Positions 28,640-38,051 are shown, counted from the stretch's first letter. The stretch: 64,000 nucleotides of DNA from Duffyella gerundensis (GCF_001517405.1 NZ_LN907827.1:3134915-3198914); one strand, 5' to 3'. The notes: generated by a model not told the origin, from the letters alone. Made by a program: numbers and translations.

Positions 28640-29584
28640 TTACTTCACCCGGCCACGAAACACCCAGAATGCCCAGGAGTTATAAGCCAGCGTCAGCGGC
28701 ATAACGATGGCGATGCCGGTTAACAGAAACTGCTGACTGTGCGGCGAGGCGGCGGCATCCTGCAGGCTCAGCTTGTCGGGAATCAGCCACGGATAGAGGC
28801 CGGTCATGATCATCATCGCCACGCTCAGCATCAACGTTAACGCCAGCAGCAGCGGCAGCAATGGGCGGCTGTCGGTCAGCGACCAGAGCAGGCTGAACCA
28901 GCACACCACCACAATAGCCATCAGCAGCTTGCCGGGCCAGGTGACGAGCGCATGCAGCCACAGATCGGGCAGCGACAGCACGATCGCCACAAACAATACC
29001 AGCGCCAGTACCAGAAACAGCCACGCCAGCAGCGTGGCGCGCTCGCCAGCCCGATCCTGCACGCGCCAGCGCACCCAGCAGCAGCCGAGCAGCCCATAAA
29101 TCGCCACCATGCCAAAGCCGCTGAGCAGCGGATACCACGACAGCCAGCCAAACGCCTCGCCTTCCGGCAGGCCGCTGACCAGCAACCCGGCGATGCACCC
29201 CTGGAAAAAGCCGGTCAGCAGCGAAGCAATGATAAAAATGACATCAAGCGTGCGTTTGGCCCGCGACGACGTCTGGCCGCGATACTCCAGCGCCAGCGCA
29301 CGGGCAAACAGACAGAACAGCATCAGAAACAGCGGCACATAAACCGCGTTGAAAATCTGCGCATATGCGGCGGGAAACAGCGCCAGCAGCGCCCCGGCGG
29401 TGAGCACAATCCAGGTTTCATTGGCATCCCACACCGGCAGGATCGACTGCACCAGACGCCGTCGGTCGTCGTCGTCATCGAACCACGGCAAAATAATGCC
29501 GACGCCGAGATCGGTGCCGTCGAGCATGACATAGAGCAGCAGTGAAAACGCCACCACCGCGGCGGAAAGATCGTCAAGACTCAT
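28640..29584 (-). CDS. Cytochrome bd-type quinol oxidase subunit II (second set)
   Basis: A 314-residue CydB-family membrane protein: SLLLYVMLDGTDLGVGIILPWF near the start, WDANETWIVLTAGALLALFPAAYAQIF, RALALEYRGQTSS and a C-terminal NSWAFWVFRGRVK. It starts inside the end of the subunit I gene with an ATGA overlap, so it is tightly coupled. It differs clearly from the cioB copy 7 kb away, so the pairs are paralogous, not a recent duplication. No DUF2474-type small subunit accompanies it. Confidence 0.92.
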   Translation of the reverse strand: MSLDDLSAAVVAFSLLLYVMLDGTDLGVGIILPWFDDDDDRRRLVQSILPVWDANETWIVLTAGALLALFPAAYAQIFNAVYVPLFLMLFCLFARALALEYRGQTSSRAKRTLDVIFIIASLLTGFFQGCIAGLLVSGLPEGEAFGWLSWYPLLSGFGMVAIYGLLGCCWVRWRVQDRAGERATLLAWLFLVLALVLFVAIVLSLPDLWLHALVTWPGKLLMAIVVVCWFSLLWSLTDSRPLLPLLLALTLMLSVAMMIMTGLYPWLIPDKLSLQDAAASPHSQQFLLTGIAIVMPLTLAYNSWAFWVFRGRVK

Positions 29585-30948
29585 GCCCGGTCCTCCCGAC
29601 TGGTGTGCAGCTCATCGCTGAGCGTGCGCCCTTCGGCGCTGTTTATCACGCGAACGAGATAGTGCATGCCCACGCCAAAGCTCAGCAGATAGACCACAAT
29701 CACCCCACTGAATGAGAAGATCACCGACGATCGTGCCAGGGATGCCACGCTCTCTGCGGTGCGCACCAGGCCATACACCGTCCACGGCTGACGTCCCATC
29801 TCCGTGACCACCCAGCCCGCCAGCATGGCGATAAAGCCTGCGGGCGTCAGGCAAACCAGCCATTTCAGAAAGCCGCGCCGCCACAGCCGATCTCCACGAC
29901 GCAGCCAGAGCGCGGCCACGCTGGTCAGCAGCATTACGACGCCCAGCCCGACCATAATGCGAAAGGCGAAAAACACCGGCAGCACCGGCGGCTGATTTTG
30001 CGGCGGAAACTCGCTCAGGCTGGCGATCTCACCGCTGAGATTATGGCGCAGATAGAGCGAGCCCAACCGGGGAATCGCCAGCTCGGCGTGATTCTTCTGT
30101 TCCTGCTGATCCGGTATGGCGAACAGCCGCAGCGGCTCTCCTTCGCCGGGCGCTGGCCGGTGCCAGCTGCCTTCCATCGCCGCCAGCTTAGTCGGTTGAT
30201 GATCACGGGTATTTTCACCGTGCAGATCGCCGACGATCACCTGTAATGGCGTCACGATCAACACCAGCCACAGCGCCCACGACGTAATGCATTTTGCCGC
30301 GCGATCGTCAGCATGATGCAACAGGCGCCACGCGCCGACGCCCGCCAGCAAGAAGCTGGTGCCGATCAGCGCCGCCAGCGTCATATGCGTCAGCCGCCAC
30401 GGGAACGATGGCGATGAGAGCACGGTGAGCCAGCTCTCGGCGTGAAATACGCCGCTGTCATCGCGGATAAAGCCCACCGGCGTCTGCATCCAGGAGTTAG
30501 CGGCGAGGATCCAGAAAGTGCTGATCAACGCGCCCAGCGCCACCAGACAGGTGACGGCAAAGTGTAATTTGGGGTTGATCTTGCCCATGCCAAACAGCAT
30601 CACGCCGGTCAGCCCCGATTCCAGAAAGAAGGCGACGAGGATTTCATAAAACATCAGTGGGCCAATCACGCCGCCCACCTGATGAGCAAATGGGCTCCAG
30701 TTGGTGCCAAACTGGAACTCCATCACCACGCCGGATACCGCGCCAATCGCCACGGTAAGCGAAAAAATGCGCATCCAGAACTGCAACGCCTGCCAGTGAT
30801 GCTGCCGTCCATGGCGCAGCCAGGCGCCCTCCAGCAGCACCAGAAACAGCCCTAACCCCAGCGTAAATGCCGCGAGCACAATGTGCATGCCGATGGTTAG
30901 CGCAAATTGCATACGCGACAGCAGCAGCACCACATCGTTATCAGGCAT
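29581..30948 (-). CDS. Cytochrome bd-type quinol oxidase subunit I (second set)
   Basis: A 455-residue CydA-family protein. Ligand positions are kept: His in IGMHIVLAAFTLG, His in WRLTHMTLAALIG, Met in FRIMVGLGVVML; the block GDLHGENTRDHQPTKLAAMEG is the quinol-side motif and the Q loop is short. The start at 30948 (MPDNDVVLLLSRMQ) fits the family; 21 upstream codons overlap the DUF1641 gene and are not homologous. Its first bases overlap the DUF1641 stop by 8. It is part of the formate dehydrogenase operon. Confidence 0.92.
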   Translation of the reverse strand: MPDNDVVLLLSRMQFALTIGMHIVLAAFTLGLGLFLVLLEGAWLRHGRQHHWQALQFWMRIFSLTVAIGAVSGVVMEFQFGTNWSPFAHQVGGVIGPLMFYEILVAFFLESGLTGVMLFGMGKINPKLHFAVTCLVALGALISTFWILAANSWMQTPVGFIRDDSGVFHAESWLTVLSSPSFPWRLTHMTLAALIGTSFLLAGVGAWRLLHHADDRAAKCITSWALWLVLIVTPLQVIVGDLHGENTRDHQPTKLAAMEGSWHRPAPGEGEPLRLFAIPDQQEQKNHAELAIPRLGSLYLRHNLSGEIASLSEFPPQNQPPVLPVFFAFRIMVGLGVVMLLTSVAALWLRRGDRLWRRGFLKWLVCLTPAGFIAMLAGWVVTEMGRQPWTVYGLVRTAESVASLARSSVIFSFSGVIVVYLLSFGVGMHYLVRVINSAEGRTLSDELHTSREDRA

Positions 30949-31423
30949 GGCTTGGCTTACCGCTGTAACGGCTGATCGGTTTCTCAGCCGGTTTGTTGAT
31001 TTCGCGGCCAAAGGCGCGCATGCCGGCCATCACCGGCTTAACGCCCTGCCACAGCTCTTCATCGTTCAGCATTTTGATGATGCCGCGAATGCCCGGCGCG
31101 CTTTTCTCCGCGGGCGCGTGCGCATTCTCACGCATGCCTTTAGCGGCGGCGGTCACCGCCAGCAGCAGCGGATTAAAATCCTCCGGTGGAATGGTCGCCA
31201 GTGCCTTGAACAGCAGGGTCAGGTTCTGCATTGCGTTCAGCGATCCAGGCTGATTCAGGCCATCCACCAGCACTTTGGCGATCTGCGTATTGGCGTTGAC
31301 CATGTCAGTGGCGAGGCGCAAAAAGCCGTGTTGATGCAGGCTCTCAATCAGCTTTTCCATCGCTTCGGCGGCGGTAGGTTCGGTGCGCGTTGGCGGCACC
31401 TCATAGCTCATACGTTCAGCCAT
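30941..31423 (-). CDS. DUF1641 protein, YrhD-like partner of formate dehydrogenase
   Basis: A 160-residue helical protein: EAMEKLIESLHQHGFLRLATDMVNANTQIAKVLVDGLNQPGSLNAMQNL and a C-terminal DUF1641 core (GIRGIIKMLNDEELWQGVKPVMAGMRAFGREI). DUF1641 proteins (B. subtilis YrhD) are usually encoded next to FdhA-type formate dehydrogenases; the role is not established. It overlaps the dehydrogenase stop by one base and the bd subunit I start by eight, bridging the two functions in one translation unit. Confidence 0.88.
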   Translation of the reverse strand: MAERMSYEVPPTRTEPTAAEAMEKLIESLHQHGFLRLATDMVNANTQIAKVLVDGLNQPGSLNAMQNLTLLFKALATIPPEDFNPLLLAVTAAAKGMRENAHAPAEKSAPGIRGIIKMLNDEELWQGVKPVMAGMRAFGREINKPAEKPISRYSGKPSHA

Positions 31424-34389
31424 CAGAATTTCTCCGGGTGTTCAGTGTGTTCAGGCGGCAGCGTATAGCCCGCCTGCTGCCATTTATCCTCGACCGGCAG
31501 GTGATCGAGCGGGGTGCGCTGGCCGTAACGGAAGTTATGCGGCGGGAGCGGCGCAACCTGCGGCGGACGATCGAGCTTTTGCAGATTAATCGCGATCTCT
31601 TTATACGCTGGCGTGCGCACATCGGGATCGTGATGCTCGCCGGTCAGGCCGTTAACGCCTGGTTTGCCATGATGAATCGGAATAAACAGCACGTTGCCCG
31701 CCATGCGTTCGGTGATCACCACCGGCACCTCCAGCGACCCGCGCCGCGAGGTGAGTTTCACCCAGTCGCCCTCCTGCAGGCCGCGCGCCGCCGCCAGCTG
31801 CGGGCCAATTTCCACATACCAGTTAGGCGACAGCGAGGTGATACGGCCACCGGCACCGGTCTGGTTGGTTGACTGGAAATGTTCCAGCATGCGGCCGTTG
31901 TTCAGCAGCAGATCGTATTCGGCATCCTCTTCTTCCATCGGCGGCCGCCAGGTAAGCGGATAGAGCCGCGCCTTGCCGTCAGGGAATTTAAAGCCGTCGG
32001 TGTAGAGCAGCGGCGTGCTGCTGCCGTCGGCGGTCACCGGCCACAGCTGCGACTGCCAGCCCTCCAGCCGCGCATAGCTGACGCCGGCGAAAATCTCCGC
32101 GATGCGTGCCGCTTCCGCCATGATTTCGCCAGGGTGCTGGTAATACCACGGATGGCCCAGGCGACTGGCGAGATCGGTCAGAATCTGCCAGTCCGGGCGG
32201 CTGTCGCCCAGCGGCGGCAGCACTTCATAAAAGCGCTGGATCCGCCGTTCGGTGTTCACAAAGGTGCCCTCTTTCTCCACGCTCGGGCTGCCCGGCAATA
32301 CCACATCAGCAAACTCCGCCGTGCGGCTCATAAAGATATCCTGCACCACCATGAAATCGAGGCGGCTGAACGCTTCATGCACCTTGGTGGAATCGGCATC
32401 GGAGAAAGCGGTCTCTTCGCCAATGATGTACATCGCCTTGAGTTTTCGCTCATGGGCGTGCTGCACCATCATGAAGTTATCGGCGCCCACCTCATCGGAG
32501 AGCGCTTCCGGTCGCACGCCCCACGCTCGCGCCCATTTCTCACGCACGGCGCTGTCGGTGACCTGTTCGTAACCGGGATAAACGTTACTCAGGCAGCCGA
32601 AATCGCTGGCGCCCTGCACGTTGTTATGGCCGCGCATCGGGTAGCCACCGGTGCCGGGACGGCCATAGTTGCCGGTCACCAGCAGTAGATTAGAGAGCGC
32701 GGTGCTGGTATCGGCACCGTGGCTGTGTTGGGTAATGCCCATCGCCCACAGCAGGCAGGCGCTTTCCGCCTGACCAATCATCTCGCCCGCCGCCGCCAGC
32801 TCATCCACGCTGATACCGGTCAGCGTACTGGCATACTCCAGCGTGAACGGCTCGAGCGAGGCGCGGAACTCAGCAACGTTATTCACTTTATCCGCCAGGA
32901 ACTGCTCGTCGGCATAGCCGTGATCGAACATATAGCGCGCCATCGCCGACGCCCACACCATGTCATAACCGGGCTTGATGCGCTGATAGAGATCGGCGCG
33001 CTCGGCCATTTCATGCCGACGCGGATCAACTACCAGCAGCTTCTGCCCCTGATGCTTGTGTGACTGTTTGATGTGCGAGGCGATCACCGGATGGTTCTCC
33101 GCCAGATTGCTGCCGACAATAATGATCAGCGCGGTTTTCTGCAGGTCTTTAATCGTACCCGCATCGCCGCCGTAGCCCACGGTGCGGAATAGCCCTTCCG
33201 TCGCCGGGTTCTGGCAGTAGCGCGACGAGTTATCGACGTTGTTGGTGCCAAAAATCAGCCGGGCAATTTTTTGCGTCAGATAGGCTTCTTCATTGCTGGC
33301 TTTACTCGACCCGATAAAACCGATGCTGTTGCCGCCGTGCTGCTGGCTGATTTCCGTCAGGCGGCGCGCCACCAGGTTCAGCGCTTCATCCCAGCTGGCC
33401 GGACGAAAGCGGCCATTTTCGCGAATCAACGGCGTGGTCAGGCGTTTGGCATCATTCACGAAATCCCAGCCAAACTTGCCTTTTACACAGGTAGAGATGC
33501 CGTTAGCGGGCGCATCCGCCACTGGCTGCACCTTTAAAATGTGCCGGTCACGGGTCCACATTTCAAAACTACAGCCGACGCCGCAATAGGTGCAGACGGT
33601 TTTGGTTTTTTTAATTTCCGTCTGGCGCATGGCCATATCGATCAAGGAAATACCGGTGATCGGCCCCATGCCGATGCTGTCCTCCATCTTTTTCACCATG
33701 TCGATCATCGGTCGCTTAACCGGCTCCGGCATATCGGTGAATGGCCCGGCATTGGGCTGCATGGTTTTTTCCAGCAGCGCGTTACACGGACACACGGTGA
33801 CGCAGTGACCGCAGCTGACGCAGCTGGAACCGGCAATTTTTTCCCCGCCGTCCCACAGCACACGCGGATGATCGGCGGTGTAATCGATGGAGAGCGTTTC
33901 GTTGACCTCAACGTTCTGGCACGCCTCCACGCAGCGGCCGCAGAGAATACACTGGTCGGGATCATAGGTGTAAAAGGGGTTGGTGTGGTCTTTCTCACTG
34001 GGTTTGCGTTCGTAAGGGTAATATTGAATCGCCATATCCATATCGCTGACCGCGTTGTGCAATGTGCAGTCGCCGGTGTTGTGTTCACACACCGTGCAGT
34101 AAAGCTCATGGCGCGCCAGCACGCGATCCATCCCCTCTTCCTGCGCCGCCTGCGCCAGCCGATCCTGGCTGTTGACCACCATCTCGTGCTGCGTTTTCAG
34201 CGTGCAGCCGCGCACCAGTTCGCCCTGATGCTCAACCCAGCACACGTCGCAGGTTTGCAGCGGCGGTAATGCCGGGTGATAACAGATATGCGGCAGCTTT
34301 CTGCCGTGCAACTCAAGAAAGTCGATAAGCGGCAGGCCCGCTTCGCCTGACAAGCGTTCGCCATTGTAAACAATGGTGCAGGTTTCCAT
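31423..34389 (-). CDS. Formate dehydrogenase alpha subunit, cytoplasmic, Mo-bisMGD
   Basis: A 988-residue enzyme with the NuoG-like front end. An N-terminal [2Fe-2S] ferredoxin domain covers residues 1-80 (CYHPALPPLQTCDVCWVEHQG), then an iron-sulfur site CTVCEHNTGDCTLHN, two [4Fe-4S] motifs (CILCGRCVEACQN and CVSCGHCVTVCPC), the catalytic cluster CTYCGVGCSF, and Mo-bisMGD domains. The Mo ligand is Cys, not selenocysteine (SSRYCQNPATEGLF). There is no Tat signal, so it is cytoplasmic. The start at 34389 (METCTIVYNG) matches the family. No membrane or NAD subunit follows; instead a DUF1641 protein and a quinol oxidase do. Confidence 0.92.
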   Translation of the reverse strand: METCTIVYNGERLSGEAGLPLIDFLELHGRKLPHICYHPALPPLQTCDVCWVEHQGELVRGCTLKTQHEMVVNSQDRLAQAAQEEGMDRVLARHELYCTVCEHNTGDCTLHNAVSDMDMAIQYYPYERKPSEKDHTNPFYTYDPDQCILCGRCVEACQNVEVNETLSIDYTADHPRVLWDGGEKIAGSSCVSCGHCVTVCPCNALLEKTMQPNAGPFTDMPEPVKRPMIDMVKKMEDSIGMGPITGISLIDMAMRQTEIKKTKTVCTYCGVGCSFEMWTRDRHILKVQPVADAPANGISTCVKGKFGWDFVNDAKRLTTPLIRENGRFRPASWDEALNLVARRLTEISQQHGGNSIGFIGSSKASNEEAYLTQKIARLIFGTNNVDNSSRYCQNPATEGLFRTVGYGGDAGTIKDLQKTALIIIVGSNLAENHPVIASHIKQSHKHQGQKLLVVDPRRHEMAERADLYQRIKPGYDMVWASAMARYMFDHGYADEQFLADKVNNVAEFRASLEPFTLEYASTLTGISVDELAAAGEMIGQAESACLLWAMGITQHSHGADTSTALSNLLLVTGNYGRPGTGGYPMRGHNNVQGASDFGCLSNVYPGYEQVTDSAVREKWARAWGVRPEALSDEVGADNFMMVQHAHERKLKAMYIIGEETAFSDADSTKVHEAFSRLDFMVVQDIFMSRTAEFADVVLPGSPSVEKEGTFVNTERRIQRFYEVLPPLGDSRPDWQILTDLASRLGHPWYYQHPGEIMAEAARIAEIFAGVSYARLEGWQSQLWPVTADGSSTPLLYTDGFKFPDGKARLYPLTWRPPMEEEDAEYDLLLNNGRMLEHFQSTNQTGAGGRITSLSPNWYVEIGPQLAAARGLQEGDWVKLTSRRGSLEVPVVITERMAGNVLFIPIHHGKPGVNGLTGEHHDPDVRTPAYKEIAINLQKLDRPPQVAPLPPHNFRYGQRTPLDHLPVEDKWQQAGYTLPPEHTEHPEKF

Positions 34390-34666
34390 GTTTATTGCCC
34401 TTTTATTTCGCTGACATTGCAAAAAAACTGCGTTCCGCCTGGCATTAATCAGCAGGCTGGTATTTTGTACGATTATGGTTTTGAGGATAGACCGGAACAG
34501 CGGGGAGATCAGGCGAAGCGGTGACGGATTTGAGACCGATATCTCTGTTTAAAAGCGGAATAACAGGCCGGTAGCCTGATAAAAAAAGTGTTGTTAAACA
34601 TTTCTGCGCCGCCACAACGTAAAAAGGACAGCATCGCTGCTGTCCTCTGTGATGAAAAAAATCGGG
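34390..34666. other. Intergenic region, formate dehydrogenase promoter side
   Basis: About 280 bases holding the presumed promoter of the formate dehydrogenase operon and the Mn-catalase terminator at its right end. No gene or convincing regulator site was seen. Confidence 0.5.
34621..34645 (-). terminator. Terminator after the Mn-catalase gene
   Basis: On the minus strand GGACAGCA-loop-TGCTGTCC followed by TTTTT, an 8-bp stem just downstream of the catalase stop codon. Confidence 0.9.
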
Positions 34667-35563
34667 TCAGACTTTTTTCGCGGCCGTTTCGTTTTCAATC
34701 GGCTGTACCGATCCTAACTCCGCGCCCGTTACCGGGTTCACCGCCGTATCAGACTGGGTGCGAACAATCATGCTGTCCAGCGCCGCCTGCTGATCCGCTG
34801 GCAGCGTGACGCTCGCCAGACCATCACCGCCGTCAACCGCAGGCTGCGGATCGGCCACGTAGTCGAAATTCTCATCGGAATTCCAGCTACCGCGCACTTC
34901 ACCGCCTGCCGACATGTTGAAGTAGGTGTTGGCATACTTCTGCACCGGCGGCAATTTGCCCGGCGGGAAGTTGTTGCTGATGGCGTACAGCGCTTTTTCA
35001 AACGACATCTGATGCGCCACTTCGCGCGTCATCAGGAAGCCCAGCGCATCTTTTACGCCCACGTCATCGGTCATGTTGATCAGACGCTCATAGAGAATTT
35101 TCGCCCGCGCTTCGGCGGCGATATTCGAGCGCAGATCGGCAGTGACCTCACCGATAGTATCAATGTAGGCCGCTGTCCACGGCACACCGGCCGAGTTGGT
35201 CAGCGGCGGCCCACCGCCATACAGCAGCTGGGTCAGGTGGCTGTCATTACCATTACCGGTAATGGAGCGATAGATCTCGCCCTCCTGCTCAGTGCCTTCG
35301 GCCAGCTGGCCTTTTGCACCCTTGTTCAGCATGCCAACCAGTGAGCCAATGATCTCAAGGTGGCTCAGCTCCTCGGTGGCGATATCCATCAGCATATCTT
35401 TGCGTCCCGGATCGTCATCGCCGAGGCCCTGGGTAAAATAACGGCACGCGGCAGCCAACTCGCCCTGCGGCCCACCAAACTGTTCAAGTAACAGGTTAGC
35501 GAGACCGGGGTTCGGCCCGGCTACACGTACCGTGTATTGCAACTGCTTAACATGTCTGAACAT
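34667..35563 (-). CDS. katN: Manganese catalase
   Basis: A 298-residue dimanganese catalase that disproportionates hydrogen peroxide. The four-helix metal site is visible: Glu35 in PQGELAAACRYF, Glu64/Glu65 and His68 in IATEELSHLE, Glu in IAAEARAKILYERL and His in REVAHQMSFEKAL. The C-terminal tail after residue 235 (DPQPAVDGGDGLASVTLP) is typical of the family. It lies 59 bases from yciE on the same strand, an arrangement like the RpoS-controlled katN region of Salmonella; stationary-phase control is therefore likely but inferred. Confidence 0.93.
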   Translation of the reverse strand: MFRHVKQLQYTVRVAGPNPGLANLLLEQFGGPQGELAAACRYFTQGLGDDDPGRKDMLMDIATEELSHLEIIGSLVGMLNKGAKGQLAEGTEQEGEIYRSITGNGNDSHLTQLLYGGGPPLTNSAGVPWTAAYIDTIGEVTADLRSNIAAEARAKILYERLINMTDDVGVKDALGFLMTREVAHQMSFEKALYAISNNFPPGKLPPVQKYANTYFNMSAGGEVRGSWNSDENFDYVADPQPAVDGGDGLASVTLPADQQAALDSMIVRTQSDTAVNPVTGAELGSVQPIENETAAKKV

Positions 35564-35622
35564 GGTTCACTCCAACATTGCTTATCGCGGTAAGGGTCGC
35601 TGCCCAAAGATCTAACCGATTA

Positions 35623-36135
35623 TTATTTTTTGGCTTCGACGCCTGATGCGGCATCGCGCACCAGGAACTGCTCGGTCACGCCTGGCAGATGGGTTAAACA
35701 CCACTCCGCCATTTGCACTTCCTGATCACGAATCTGCTCAAACACGCGTGCGCCTTCGGTATCGCCCGCCAGCTCGGCGGCGGCAATCAGCGAGGTGTAG
35801 CTCGCGATTTCAAACTGTTCGAAAACGTAACCGCTGATCGCGCCTTTCACCACTTCGTCGTCGGCGGTCATACCGCCCATCGCCTGGCCAAACGCAGCCA
35901 TTTTGCCCATGGTGTCTTTCAGCGTGGAGTTATCCACACCGTTGCGATCCAGCACGCCTTGCAGCAGTTCAAGTTGACCTTTGGTCTCTTCAATATGCTG
36001 CTCAATGCGCGCTTTCAGATCGGGATAATGCTCCAGACGTCCGGCCATTTTGGACAGCATCGACTCAGCCTGTTTTTCCATGGCGTGAGCATCGCGTAAC
36101 CAGCTGTGATAGTTCTCAATTTTTGTCGTAGACAT
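35623..36135 (-). CDS. yciE: YciE, ferritin-like DUF892 family
   Basis: A 170-residue four-helix-bundle protein matching E. coli YciE: IENYHSWLRDAHAMEKQAESMLSKMAGRLEHYP, IEQHIEETKGQLELLQ, VFEQFEIASYTSLIAAAELAGD, and the ending RDAASGVEAKK. Repeated Glu/His pairs on the helices resemble ferritin-like di-iron ligands; YciE and YciF are stress-induced but their reaction is unknown. It sits between katN and yciF in a three-gene minus-strand cluster. Confidence 0.93.
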   Translation of the reverse strand: MSTTKIENYHSWLRDAHAMEKQAESMLSKMAGRLEHYPDLKARIEQHIEETKGQLELLQGVLDRNGVDNSTLKDTMGKMAAFGQAMGGMTADDEVVKGAISGYVFEQFEIASYTSLIAAAELAGDTEGARVFEQIRDQEVQMAEWCLTHLPGVTEQFLVRDAASGVEAKK

Positions 36136-36176
36136 AATGTGACCTCACTAAAAAGGGTTTCGGAAAGGGCAGGAAA

Positions 36177-36653
36177 TTACTGCTGCTGTTCGGCGATCTC
36201 GGTCAGCTTGATGTCAGTGTTTTTCTCTTCCTGCAGCGTTTCCGCCAGCAGCGCCGCCGCATCTTTCAGGCCCAGACGAACGGCCATGGCATGCAGCGTG
36301 CCGTAAGTTGCGATCTCGTAATGTTCGACTTTCTGCGCCGCGCCAATCAGGCCAGCATCACGCACTTCGCCTTTCTCAACGGATTCGATAATTTCCTGCG
36401 CCTCTTCCACCAGGCCTTCCAGCGCATGGCACTTCATGCGCTTAAGACGGATGCCTTCGGTGGTTTCTACCAGCTGATCGAGACGTTCAATCTGGCCGCG
36501 CGTCTCTTCCAGATGCGCTTCAAATGCCGCCTTGAGTTTTTCATCGCTGGCTGCACGGGCCATTTTTGGCAGGGCGCGGGTAATTTGTTTCTCTGCGCTG
36601 TAAACATCAGATAAATCATGAATGAACAAGTCAGTAAGTGTCTTAATAGCCAT
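36177..36653 (-). CDS. yciF: YciF, ferritin-like DUF892 family
   Basis: A 158-residue paralogue of YciE: TLTDLFIHDLSDVYSAEKQITRALPKMARAA, HLEETRGQIERLDQLVE, AAQKVEHYEIATYGTLHAMAVRLG and EEKNTDIKLTEIAEQ. Crystal structures of the family show a rubrerythrin-like dimer with a metal site. It is the first gene of the yciF-yciE-katN cluster with a 41-base gap to yciE. The yciG gene present in E. coli and Salmonella is missing. Confidence 0.93.
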   Translation of the reverse strand: MAIKTLTDLFIHDLSDVYSAEKQITRALPKMARAASDEKLKAAFEAHLEETRGQIERLDQLVETTEGIRLKRMKCHALEGLVEEAQEIIESVEKGEVRDAGLIGAAQKVEHYEIATYGTLHAMAVRLGLKDAAALLAETLQEEKNTDIKLTEIAEQQQ

Positions 36654-37065
36654 GTCAACTCCTGTCGTAGTTATTGAACGCTTCGCTTGTTAATTGATAC
36701 CAAACTTCCCACGTCGCTTTAATAAAGCTCAGGGATAAGCATAGCTGCTAAATATAGGGCGTTTAAAAACCGGAGAAGCGGCATCACCATTTAAGACTAT
36801 TCCTGGTTAGCCTTTTTCGCAAAAAAGTGGCAGGAAAAAAATTGTTATCGCACATGACTTAAAAATAAAATTAATCATTAAAAACAATTAATTAAAAGAA
36901 TAATAATAGTGAACAAAAACCAGGAAAATTACCCGCCTCGCTTGTTTAACGCGCAGGCGTAAATAACCTTTAAATAACGCCAAAGGCAAAAATGCCATTT
37001 ATTACCATACTGTTACCGAAAAATGAAAAAAGCGTCTCACGCCGTGCATTATACAAGGAGTAGCA
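36654..37065. other. AT-rich divergent intergenic region, yciF / MBL hydrolase
   Basis: About 410 bases with no gene. Very AT-rich between 36830 and 36930. Promoters for both divergent genes must lie here, but I cannot pick out convincing -35/-10 pairs. Confidence 0.5.
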
Positions 37066-37905
37066 ATGCGAATTCATCATCTTAATTGTGGTTGTATGTG
37101 CCCACTGGGCGGCGCACTTTACGATGGCTTTAGCCACGGAATAAAAGCGCATCTGGTCTGTCATTGCCTGTTAATTGAAACAGATAGCCACGGATTAATA
37201 TTAATCGATACCGGATTCGGCCTGCAGGATATGCGTCGGCCTGCCGACCGACTCACGCGCTTTTTCCGCACGCTGAACAATATTCAGTATCGTGATGAGC
37301 TCACCGCGCTCAATCAGGTGCAGCGGCTCGGCTTTCGCGCGGAAGATGTGCGCCACATTGTGCTGACCCATCTCGATTTCGATCACGCTGGCGGTCTGAC
37401 CGATTTCCCCCATGCTCAGGTGCATCTGATGCAGCAGGAGATCGATACCGCCGAGCAGCGCCACAGCTGGCTGCGCCGCGAACGCTACCGGCCTGCGCAA
37501 TGGTCGGCCCGTTCCGGCTGGCACGGCTATCAGGCCGCAGGCGAACGGTGGTTTGGTTTTGACGCGGTTAATCAGCTGCAGGGGCTGCCGCCGGAGATTC
37601 TGCTGGTGCCGCTGCCGGGCCACACGCTTGGTCATGCGGGTATTGCCATTCGTCAGCCCAACGGCTGGTTGCTGCACGGCGGCGACGCCTGGTTCTACCG
37701 CGGCGAGCTGCATCAGGCGCAGCGGCACTGCACGCCGGGGCTGCGTTTTTACCAGTGGATGATGCAGGCCGACGGCGCGGCGCGGCGGAAAAATCAGCAG
37801 CGGCTGCGCGAACTGAGCCTGGCTCACGGCAACGACATTACTTTTTTCTGTAGCCACGATGCGCAGGAGCTGCAACGGCTCTCGCCTGGCTTCTCAATCG
37901 ACTAG
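37066..37905 (+). CDS. MBL-fold metallo-hydrolase, lactonase-like
   Basis: A 279-residue metallo-beta-lactamase-fold protein. The metal-binding motif HxHxDH appears as LTHLDFDHAGG, with a further His in PLPGHTLGHAG and Asp in LLHGGDAWFY. The order is that of the AHL-lactonase (AiiA/AttM) branch, which hydrolyses N-acyl homoserine lactones, but the same fold serves many esterases, so quorum quenching is only a possibility. AGGAG lies seven bases before the ATG. It is followed by an aldehyde oxidoreductase operon on the same strand after an inverted repeat. Confidence 0.85.
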   Translation: MRIHHLNCGCMCPLGGALYDGFSHGIKAHLVCHCLLIETDSHGLILIDTGFGLQDMRRPADRLTRFFRTLNNIQYRDELTALNQVQRLGFRAEDVRHIVLTHLDFDHAGGLTDFPHAQVHLMQQEIDTAEQRHSWLRRERYRPAQWSARSGWHGYQAAGERWFGFDAVNQLQGLPPEILLVPLPGHTLGHAGIAIRQPNGWLLHGGDAWFYRGELHQAQRHCTPGLRFYQWMMQADGAARRKNQQRLRELSLAHGNDITFFCSHDAQELQRLSPGFSID

Positions 37906-37958
37906 CTGCATCCTCCGGCGATCGGGCAACATTTCCGGAGAATCAGGCAATCCCCTTT

Positions 37959-37997
37959 TGCAAAGAGCTTCTACACTTTATGGGGTTTCTCTTTGCA
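37959..37997 (+). promoter_or_regulatory. Inverted repeat upstream of the aldehyde oxidoreductase operon
   Basis: TGCAAAGAG (37959-37967) and CTCTTTGCA (37989-37997) are exact inverted copies 21 bases apart, about 55-90 bases before the first ATG. It could be a regulator site or a hairpin ending the preceding gene. Confidence 0.45.
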
Positions 37998-38051
37998 TTT
38001 TTCCCCCCTTTTACTTTTTGCTCCATTTAAATTAAATACTGGAAAACAATC

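Noticed and set aside
33180..33260. Selenocysteine in the formate dehydrogenase
   Set aside because: The Mo-ligand position reads Cys (RYCQNP) and the frame has no internal TGA.
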